DNA of 64,000 nucleotides, taken from positions 4,983,246 through 5,047,245 of the forward strand of contig NC_088296.1 in assembly GCF_032854445.1 (NCBI RefSeq). Reading direction: 5' to 3'. The stretch comes from Liolophura sinensis (taxonomy: Eukaryota > Mollusca > Polyplacophora > Chitonida > Chitonidae). Within the stretch, counting starts at the first letter, position 1, and every line of letters begins with the position of its first letter. Positions 55,488 through 64,000 of the stretch are shown here, piece after piece. Position numbers and translations under genes: made by a program. Under the pieces are notes generated by a model that did no database searches, had not been told where the DNA came from, and worked only from the letters and a program-made list of their open reading frames with translations.

Positions 55488-55562
55488 TTTATTTATCTGA
55501 TTTGATTTTAAGGCCGTATTCAGGAATATCTGCCCTTTTCATAAGGCGACCAGATTAGAGAC
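55488..55562 (-). mobile_element. SINE-1 3' fragment
   Basis: TTATTTATTTATCTGATTTG then AGGCCGTATTCAGGAATATC. Confidence 0.65.
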
Positions 55563-56040
55563 GGAGGAATAAAACCCCGCCCTTGGTAATGTGTTTGACA
55601 CACCTCTTGACTCAAACCCCGAGATGTGCATGCGTTTGAACACATTACTGCATTAGTCAACGTACTGATATCAGGCCGGTCATTTATTCTTCTGAGCCAG
55701 TATGCCTCCCTATGTTGTTATACGCCATACGCTACATATTTCACTAAATTTATGGTGCGAGGAAGCATGACAGGGTCCAAGAGAAACACACGACCATCCG
55801 CAACTTTCTTTACCTTACACGAAGTCGATTACTTTTATGTGTGGTGGATACAGGAGTAGAAAAGCACTGCCAATTGATCTTTGAAATGCAGAAACAAGAG
55901 CAAATGAAAACATAAACGTGGGCTAGCAGCCATTTCAAGGCGATAATTAACAATGTCACAAAGCTCAACATATTTGTATTTACGTCAATAAATGCAGGAT
56001 AAATGAAATCTTCATTCTTTTCTACAAATTGCAAAGAAGT
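55563..56040. other. Intergenic sequence without recognised genes
   Basis: Short ORFs on both strands near 55626-56070 have no family features. A degraded SINE-like stretch (GGTGCGAGGAAGCATGACAG; CACGACCATCCGCAAC) lies near 55754-55803. Confidence 0.5.
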
Positions 56041-56044
56041 TGGA

Positions 56045-56318
56045 GATAAACGGCGTAAAACACCAATCAAATAAATAAATAAATATTTATTTATTTATTT
56101 ATTTCTTAATTTATTTATTTATTTATTTATTTATTTATATTTTTATTTATTTATTTATTTATTTATTTGATTGGTGTTTTACGCCGTACTCAAGAATATT
56201 TCACTTACATGACCGCGGCCAGCATTATGGTGGGAGGAAACCGGGCTAAGGCCGGGGGAAACCAACGACCATCCCCAGGTTGCTAGAAGACCTTCCCACT
56301 TACGGCCGGAGAGGAAAA
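56045..56318. mobile_element. Two SINE-1 ends joined tail to tail
   Basis: A plus 3' end (ACGGCGTAAAACACCAATCA) runs into AAATAAATAAATATTTATTT and an ATTT tract, then a minus copy (GATTGGTGTTTTACGCCGTA to TACGGCCGGAGAGG). The result is an inverted repeat centred near 56083. Confidence 0.85.
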
Positions 56319-56429
56319 ATAAATAAATGAATATTGTGCTAGTATTTATAATGATAAGGTGATTAAAAAACGTGAGAAGTTCTTACTACATTTGGTGTAT
56401 AGAACACTGTACTCGAATCCGGATGGCTT

Positions 56430-56605
56430 CCACTTCCGGAGCCTCTCACCAGTGCAGTCGCTGTGAGTTCAAGTCTAGTTCATGCTGGCTTCCACTTCCG
56501 GATGGTCATGGGTTTTCTGCCCGGTTTCCTCCTATCATAACGCTGGCCGCCCGAGTGAAGTACTCTTGAGTACGGTGTAAAACGCCACTCAAATAAATAA
56601 ATAAA
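56430..56605 (+). mobile_element. SINE-1 copy lacking its head
   Basis: GCCTCTCACCAGTGCAGTCG, GTGAGTTCAAGTCTAGTTCA, TACTCTTGAGTACGGTGTAA. The CTTCCACTTCCGGA word occurs twice (56427 and 56488), showing a short internal duplication. Confidence 0.8.
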
Positions 56606-57020
56606 GAAATGTTAATCGATTTTTCATTACATAATTAAAATAGTTTACTTCAGACGCATTATGTCCACCTCTTCATATATCCTTCTCAGTATTTTAGTGA
56701 TAAAGACTTTAACAAGTCCCTGCCAGGACAAAATCATAAAAATCTGACATAAAACCTCCACATTCTGTCAATAAAAGGAGAACCACTTGTTGAAATGCTT
56801 AATGGGGTCTTCTTCTTCGCCTTGAAAAGCTGTTGTCATCCTGGGCTCCCCTACCCCCCCCCCCCCGGCCCCATGAAGACTCCTGTCCATTCACGGCCAG
56901 ACTCCGCTATACACGTACCCTTCAGGTACCCTTTTATAGAGACCTTTAGTTAGAAGTTGAAAATTATAACTTCTAACCTTGAACTTCAAACTACAATTAG
57001 TTTACTTTTTCTAGTTTGAG

Positions 57021-57170
57021 AGGGCCTCCGTGGTCGAGATGGTTAGCATGCCTCTGCGGCACAATGACCCAGAAGCCTCTCACCAATGCCGTCGATGTGA
57101 GTTCAAGTCCAGCTCAGGTTGGCTTCCTCTCCGGCCGTACGTGGGAAGGTCTGCCAGAAACCTGCAGATG
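57021..57170 (+). mobile_element. SINE-1 5' half
   Basis: AGGGCCTCCGTGGTCGAGAT head to AAACCTGCAGATGG. Truncated at its 3' end about 50 bp before the long-inverted-repeat element. Confidence 0.8.
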
Positions 57171-57221
57171 GGTAAATGCGTCAGTAGAAGCTAATTACAA
57201 GCCCTGTAACATCATGGCTTA

Positions 57222-57757
57222 AAGGTGGATAAAACATAAAAATGGCATAAAGTTCAGATGAAAGATTGCGAACAGTTATTCCTAAATATTTTTTCCGATT
57301 TTTCCGTAAAAGAAAAAGACACTTGAGAATAATTTTGTATGGTGGGAATTTGGGACCACCTTTTTGTTATTTATAGTCTTTGTTTAATAATGTCATAAAT
57401 GAGGGTGTTGGTTTAATAAATATTTTTGCACTAGAATTGGTTCTTTCATCTCTATTAAACCTCAGTTTGGATCATATTTATATTTTTAATATGTTCATAA
57501 ATATTATCATAATTTAGATTAAATGCATATGTTTCGATATAAACAACAAATCTACAATCAAATAAATTTATCTGACAAGCATCACATCCTTATTTAGAAC
57601 ATTATTATGCAATAATGATAAATACCAAACGTTGGTCCAAAATACCCACCATACAAAAATATTTTTAAATACACTTTTCTCTTGATAAAAAAAATAATAA
57701 AGAAAAAATAGGAAAATAAGTTTTTTATGTTTTTATGTTTTCTTTTCCTTTAGGCAG
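57222..57757. mobile_element. Long-inverted-repeat element, copy 3 (most complete)
   Basis: Left end AAAGGTGGATAAAACATAAA, right end TTTTATGTTTTCTTTTCCTT. The left arm GTATGGTGGGAATTTGGGAC is mirrored by the right arm GGTCCAAAATACCCACCATA. ACAACAAATCTACAATC in the right arm corresponds, inverted, to the left arm of copy 1. About 535 bp, no coding frame. Confidence 0.8.
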
Positions 57758-59312
57758 ATTTAGGTAAAAAAATGACTATGCTATATGTTCCTGTGCAATA
57801 AAATGAAATGTCAGATTAAAGAATCAGTTTTGGGGTCATTGGCGATACGTATTATCAATGTAGTCAAACATTAATTTAACTGGATTTAATTTTGGGAAAA
57901 ACCGTATAACTACGAAGATATTTTTAGACACAGTTTTAATAGTATTTCTACCAATGCTTATTTCAGATTTCCTTTAAAGGAACAATGCTGGAGATTTTGG
58001 CCAAATGTCCATATGCACAGAAAATTTCTCCAAAAAAAAATCGGCTTAATAGTTCAAATGAATGCTTTTAAAAAAATAACAGACCCGTGCACCTGCATTA
58101 TTTATGGTGTTAAAATCATTACAAAAATTTGAAAACCAAATTAATAAATAAAAAATTAAATATTTTACGCCTTATATTACCGATTTTGAACAATAACGCA
58201 TGCAAAAACGAAGGTGATATTCTGTGAAAGGTAATAATGTGAGCTATTCTAAGTAGCCTATTCCAAACACTGCTACCTCATATATAGTCATCATGCTCAC
58301 TGAAAACATGAAAATTTTGTTACCATGGCAACCAAAAGCTATAATATTAATTATCTGTAGTAATAACAAACTTGGCCATGCTTTTCGTGTGTAGTAGATG
58401 AAAGATCCAGCTATGTTTCGGTATTGTCAATCTCATGTACCCCAGAGAACTGACTCAGAACAGAAGTCAAACTGTGTCAGCTAGACACGGCGGTGTGGGG
58501 GTGAGGCTGAGTAATGGGAAATCTTCCTGGGTGTTGCTTTCTTACAGGCCAGGATTCAAGCCGAGAACAAGTTCTCTACATTCAAATCACCACCTAGCAT
58601 CTGCTAAACAGCTACACGTCAGCGGGTGAGCGTGCAAACTGCTTACATGTGCGCATTAGGTGCTGATAGTTAAGGCTCGTGACATTGCCCGTCCCCCCCA
58701 CCCCCACCCCCGCCCCAATTTGCTGGAGACGGTGCATGATATTCGAACTTACTGTAACGTATCAGAATTTACGGTGAGACTTAGCCGCCAAGAACATGCA
58801 GTGTTGCTCTGAGCACTAATGACGTACATTTCTGGGTGCATGCGTTATCACTTTATGTTTGTTATACTGCACCACAAAATAACCCTCCAACTTTTTCGTA
58901 CATGTACTTGATTAGTGCGTTACTCCATACTCAGCTTTGTCGTATGTGAGATAGGCCCAAAATCCCTTGCTTGAAAACTAACATGCGCTGCATTAAAAAC
59001 TTCTGCGTATCTCTAAAAATAAACGAATGTCTCATTTTTTTGGCTTTTTGCTTTAAACATTTTCTTTACATGTGCAATAACATGCCTTCTTAAATACAAA
59101 AATATAATATATTTAAAATATGATTTTAAAGGATTCTCTAACTTGATACATTCACTTCAGATTTCTTAAATCGTTAACAGGTGACATGTAATTAGACGGG
59201 GAATCTAAGAGGGAAGACTACGCACAAAATATTTAGTTTCCGTCTCTAAATAAAATTCAGTGACATGTTGATCAACTTTAACATTTGATGTGTCACATAG
59301 AATAGAGAGGGA
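57758..59312. other. Intergenic sequence without recognised genes
   Basis: AT-rich. A C-rich tract (CCGTCCCCCCCACCCCCACC) at about 58689-58712. One plus ORF at 58435-58629 lacks family features. Confidence 0.5.
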
Positions 59313-59580
59313 GGCCTCCGTGGCCCAGTTGGTTAGCGCGCCAGCGCAGCGTAATGACCCAGGAGCCTCTCACCAATGTGGTCGCTGTGAGTTCAAGTCC
59401 AGCTCATGCTGGCTTCCTCTACGGCCGTAAGTGGGAAGGTCTGCCAGCAACCTGAGGATGGTCGTGGATTTCCCCCGGGCTCTGTCCGGTTTTCTCACAC
59501 CATAATGATGGCCGCCGTCGCATAAGTGAAATATTCTTGAGTACGGCGTAAAACACCAATCAAACAAATAAATAAAAAAC
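59313..59580 (+). mobile_element. SINE-1 copy, full length, with probable TSD
   Basis: GGCCTCCGTGGCCCAGTTGG head to GTAAAACACCAATC and AAACAAATAAATAAA tail. Flanks AGAATAGAGAGGGA and AGAATGGAGAGAAA look like a slightly decayed target-site duplication, suggesting a fairly recent copy. Confidence 0.92.
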
Positions 59581-60154
59581 AGAATGGAGAGAAAGTACAA
59601 AAGATGCACTGTTCTGCCTGTAAGTATCCTGTTTCTCTGACTGAATACCTCATATTACCACATACGACATAACAGCAACTGTCATGACCGCTCTTCTTCA
59701 ATTTGGTAAGTACACAGCCAAGATCTTACCTGACCAACATTCCCGTCAATCATTTGTCATACAGGACGGGAAGTTTAACAGTTTAACACATCTCCATAAT
59801 AAACCAGTCAGTGAATAATTTGTTCAAACATCCGTTTTCCTGTCAATTATTTCAGACTGAGTTTCACAGAGACGTAATACGTACGCAGATTACTTACATA
59901 CTGTACTGCATTGCCTAGAACCCGTATATATAATGCAATGAGTCACGCACTCATGGCTCTGGTACAAAAAGTTCAAAATTTATGTTCACGATAAATTGGC
60001 TGTTTCATCAAACATATTATCTCGAATTCATTAACATGAAAGAGATAAGGCCAAAATCAGATATAGGTAAACTGAGACAAATCTTACTGGGATTACTCTT
60101 GAAGGGGGGTGGGTGGGTGCCGAAAGCTTAGAAATTGTCAACTTGCATATGAAA

Positions 60155-60400
60155 ATTGAGTTAGTGAGTGAGTGCTTGGGGTTTAACGTTGTATGAAAAT
60201 TGAAAACAACTGATTAAATCTGGTTAACATGAGATGATGAACAAATACGGCTTTCTTTCCCTAATACTGTTGTCGTCATTAGGGCGAAAACACCTTGACA
60301 GAATAACTCAGGTACTAGTCCTGAAGGTTGACTGAGGCCACTCCTACCGTCGAACCAGGGACCTCGTAATAAGTATAACAATGTGACTTAACATCATTTT
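60155..60400 (-). mobile_element. LINE/SINE 3' remnant
   Basis: Minus strand ends ACAACGTTAAACCCCAAGCA + CTCACTCACTAACTC, the same tail type as SINE-2. Upstream sequence includes GGGACCTCGTAATAAG (plus strand). Confidence 0.5.
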
Positions 60401-61984
60401 CTAAGTGACATGTACCAGTACGCCTGCCATAACCCTGCTGGAAATTCTGCACAGAGAGTGCTAGTAGTACTGTTAGTTCTGTAGCCTCTGACGCTGACGT
60501 CCTTCACCCTGAGCAACGTTGGCTTATGCATCCGCTCAGTCAGCTGTAATTATCAACACTCTCAATTTTGAATAGCGGCAGGGTTAAAGCTAGCTAAAAG
60601 ACGGATGAAAGCCGTCTCTGTTAGGAGTTTGGGGTGAAGCACCGCAGCGAAATGAACCTGTGTCCGTAGACCACAGCAGTGTTACTTTAGTAACACAGTC
60701 AAGTGAGGCCCCCGGATTCTAGGTTGTCGGTTAACCCTGACAGCTACTCCAGGGACGAGTTAGAAATTTAAGTCAGTAAACAAATACCATACAAAAAAGT
60801 CTACCCGGGAAAATAGTCGGTTTTACAGGCATTTTTAAACGTCGTGGAAGTTCCCATCACACAGGTAAGCGTGTTTTTAACTTTTTTAAAAAAATTAGTA
60901 GTTATGCCATTCGGTCGAAAATAAGTGTATGGTCACATGGTAGCATAATGTTTGTGTTTTAAGCATTAACAAAAATGACTTAGAGTCGGAAAAAGAGATG
61001 AGCATGGAGTCCCACGTGCATTTGTTTAACTACTGCAGTTGTTTAAAAATACGTCCAGTCAGTGAAGTCTTCGGCGAAAGTTCTGTGTGCCTCAGTCTCA
61101 AGTAATTAATAAATGTAGTAATTATTTTACTCGGAATGAAAGTATTTCCAGAATAGCCAATGATAATGGACTTACGAAAATCTGACGCACAGTAGATTTG
61201 TGGCATAATCAAATCTGTAAATGTTTGAAGAACGTAAGTTACGTGACTTAAACAAGACATTGTACGATGTTATTCTTTTTCCACCTAATCCTGCGCTATC
61301 ACCTGAGGTAACTGTTCACTGAAGCATGGAATACGAATATCCCCATTTATGTAAGAGCTCGTGCTATTAATGAGACAACGTGCTTTCATACAAATCAAAA
61401 CAGTTACAATACAGCGTCTTCACTCAGATAATAAACGCGGCGATGCGTAAATTCTAGGCTAAAGCCTACCCTTGAAACGCTGTGTTTTCTCATTCGACTG
61501 GATCCATTACTACCAGTACATCTGACGTCATTAAAGGCGACACGTTCCTTTGTTTTACCATTGGCCTGGAGGAGGAGTATGTTTTGGGCGTTTATACGTT
61601 ATAACATTTTTAAACTTACAATCGTTATACCAGAAAGCTTATATAATAAAGTCTACAATTTTTGCATTTCACTGTGTCGACATTGTAGAGAAAGTTACAT
61701 TTGGAAATACTTTATCATTCTTAAGAATTTCAAATCAAATATTTAAGCTCAAAATATACTTTTTGTTTTTTAAACGTATAAACCGCAGATAATAGGGTTT
61801 CCGTTGTTGCATTGCCCCTAGCAAGGTCCATTGCCTGTTATTAATAAAATTTTAAAACAAATATATAATATTACACCAATTTGTTATGCTGCTACAGACA
61901 GATCAAAACAGATGTTGTCTGTCGTTGTGGGCGTAGATGGCTGAATGATCCATATATATCTTAATATATTCCCACCTAACGAAT
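60401..61984. other. Intergenic sequence, possible unresolved 5' exon
   Basis: A candidate donor (CATCACACAG|GTAAGCGTG at 60864) on the plus strand could end a noncoding exon of a gene beyond the window, but no coding frame supports it. ORFs at 61550-61792 and 61030-61260 look like chance. Confidence 0.3.
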
Positions 61985-62230
61985 TTATAGATTTATTTAC
62001 TAGGAGTACACAAGAATATTTCACTTACATGACAGTAACCAGCATAAAAGTGGGAGGAAACCGGGCAGAGTTGAGGGAAAACCCATGACCATCCGCAGGT
62101 TGCTGCAAGTGGTTTTCATTTGGAAAATTACGGCCAGACAGGAAGCCAACACAAGATGGACGCATTGGCCAGAGGTTCATAGGTCATTGCGCCGAGCTGG
62201 CACTCCAGTCATCTCGGCCACGGAGTCCCC
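61985..62230 (-). mobile_element. SINE-1 copy, diverged full length
   Basis: GTACACAAGAATATTTCACT, GTGGGAGGAAACCGGGCAGA, ending CTCGGCCACGGAGTCCCC. Confidence 0.85.
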
Positions 62231-63083
62231 AGATCCGTAGGATTAAGGGGATTAGAAGATTACTCCCTGACAAAACAGCTTTGAGTTGAAATCGGATAGA
62301 TCGTCAAACAGCAGTTTTCAGTTGAAAAGTCTTTTCATTTGTTCAAACGACCTGCTAAATGTATGTCAATGCCATGATACTCTCACGTCCCAAATTATGA
62401 CCTCCACTCTTTGGATGGATACTCTCTTGAGTGTATTTCTGAACATGTCTTTTTGCTCCTCACACTGGCACACCTCATTTCGTTTGCGTTGCATTTGGAT
62501 GCCTCTGTTCAATAAACACTTCACACTGTAAGCATGTACAATCTCAAAAGTAAGGACTAAAATACATAAACAGACCAAATCTGTGCCATCTATCTAGGGG
62601 ATCTCGTACAAGTTTTCTATAGACACTTACTATTCAAATATAGCCTCTGTATCTCCTCGACAAATCTCTGCACTCTGCATATACTCGGGTTTAAAGTCTA
62701 CCGACACACAAGTTTCCAGGGTAAATTTGACGACCGAATGTTTTTTTTTTTCTGACTCACCTGTTGTGTGGTGCGATGACGTCGATGACATAAACGGCAA
62801 AAATCGGGGACACATTAGAAGTCGCCTCAGGTAAGTTTGACAGCCGAAAAAAGTTACTTACATGTATTACTCCACTTCTAACTGTATTCGTCTCTTATGA
62901 GCAAACGGTTTGATAGATTATGCTCGTTTCCAAAAAGATTTTTCAATAGGAGCAGCTAGGTCCTTTCGCACTTATAAAGGAAAAGCGTGAAAACAGTAGA
63001 CGTCCATAATTAAGGGGATAATTTTTCCTTTCTCAGGTAGTATATACGTTACATACATAGGTCAATATCATTTTATATTGAAG
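62231..63083. other. Intergenic sequence without recognised genes
   Basis: Two opposed 5' splice-site-like sequences about 75 bp apart (minus CAACAG|GTGAGTCAG near 62760; plus CCTCAG|GTAAGTTTG at 62831) bracket ATGACGTCGATGAC. No coding support. Confidence 0.35.
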
Positions 63084-63218
63084 CCGCTGAGAAACCTGAA
63101 CAGGTGACCTTTTGACCCTGAGAAACCTGAACAGGTGACCTTTTGACCCTGAGAAATCTGAACAGGTGACTATATGACCCTGAGAAACCTAAACAGGTGA
63201 CCTTATGACCCTGAGAAC
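63084..63218 (+). repeat. 31-bp tandem repeat, about four copies
   Basis: Units CTGAGAAACCTGAACAGGTG + ACCTTTTGACC, lightly diverged. Confidence 0.93.
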
Positions 63219-64000
63219 CCTTGTACAATTGTAAACATAGGTGTGTGACGCTGCGCTTTCATTTTCCTCCCTATGCCCTCCCGTTGCTTTGCATGTTATA
63301 TCATATACCAGAGCGTGTGACGTTGTCATAACAATGGTAAATTGTCTACGTGCTAAATTAGAGAACACATTTGAGAACTTTCTATACTGAAGTATCTTTG
63401 TTGCTGCATCAAATGGAATACATGTCTGGGTAAATTCATTCACGAATGGGTTGAAGAATCACCGAAATATCTACCAATACCAAAACTACGAATGGGCAGA
63501 GTTGCAGATAATAATCGTAAATCGTAAACATTTTCACACTCAGTTGTAAATGGCCACGCCTCAGAACTTGGTAAACGTGTCTGTATCAGGCTTTATATAA
63601 TCAGAAATTACAGTTCCGCCTGGCAATATTTCAAGAATTAAGCAGTGTTTCTTGTTCTTAGGGAAGTTTTTTCCTCAGTCTTGAGAAATGAACTTTTCTT
63701 TGGAAGCATGCCCGACGCGTCTATTGCTAGCACGCGCAGGTGATAAAGGTGGGTAAACAGGTGTAAACAGATGTAAACAGGGGTAAACAAATACAACCAG
63801 ATACGAGCAGGTGTAAACTTGGTAGGCTGTAAAAAGAAATCATTCCACCAGTGTTTGTCCATTCGCTGACTCGGAAGTTGGCGGTTCATTTTAATCTGAA
63901 TACATGATCTGGGATACGTAATAAAACTTTAGCGTGTTTTCTAAGAACCACCTTTATGAACCTCTAAGAACCACATTTATGAACATGTAAGACCCACCTT
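63219..64000. other. Intergenic sequence with short purine repeats
   Basis: GTAAACAGGTGTAAACAGAT type 10-11-bp repeats at 63750-63820, and a duplicated AAGAACCACCTTTATGAAC / AAGAACCACATTTATGAAC word at 63942-63984 that may start another array at the window edge. Confidence 0.6.

Noticed and set aside
55626-56070. Overlapping ORFs on both strands after the claudin-like gene
   Set aside because: Mutually exclusive frames in intergenic SINE-derived sequence without family features.

Overview
The window is animal nuclear DNA. It holds three intron-rich protein-coding genes, all on the plus strand, in a sequence dominated by tandem and dispersed repeats. The repeat landscape looks lophotrochozoan and most probably molluscan: about 30 copies of a tRNA-derived SINE whose 3' end reads ACGCCGTACTCAAGAATATT (reverse strand) before an AT-rich tail, and LINE 3' ends with short CACT/CATT tails. 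That assignment is an inference from style and was not tested by a search.

Layout. 1-2.3 kb: upstream region with one candidate minus-strand first exon (990-1108). 2.3-7.8 kb: a five-exon gene for BLOC-1 subunit 6 (pallidin), 206 aa, with a poly(A) signal at 7792. 7.8-11.2 kb: intergenic, with a 47-bp satellite of about 25 units and a 0.6-kb inverted-repeat element. 11.2-45.1 kb: a membrane-bound M1 zinc aminopeptidase (aminopeptidase N-like). I assembled it from 19 coding exons that join in phase to exactly 985 codons including the stop (984 aa); its first intron contains a minisatellite of about 5.9 kb. 45.1-51.2 kb: intergenic or 3'UTR sequence with a 40-bp array split by a 5'-truncated, frameshifted LINE that has a 14-bp target-site duplication. 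51.3-55.5 kb: a three-exon claudin/PMP22-superfamily four-helix membrane protein, 199 aa. 55.5-64 kb: no gene recognised; SINEs, a second inverted-repeat element and small repeats.

The three genes have no obvious joint pathway: endosome/lysosome-related organelle biogenesis (BLOC-1), extracellular peptide trimming (aminopeptidase), and cell contact or membrane organisation (claudin-like). The most unusual signal is structural. In the aminopeptidase gene, tandem arrays appear to have grown out of the gene's own exon/intron boundary sequence. The clearest case is intron 18, where a 30-bp unit (90-bp higher-order repeat) copies the exon 18 5' splice junction and repeats GTAAGT at least nine times. 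Intron 12 shows an older-looking version. The 3' array next to the stop codon may be a third. A roughly 135-bp dispersed repeat, a long-arm hairpin element family and a 25-bp minisatellite shared by two introns 20 kb apart are further uncharacterised structures. All splice junctions are predicted from sequence and phase alone, with no transcript evidence.
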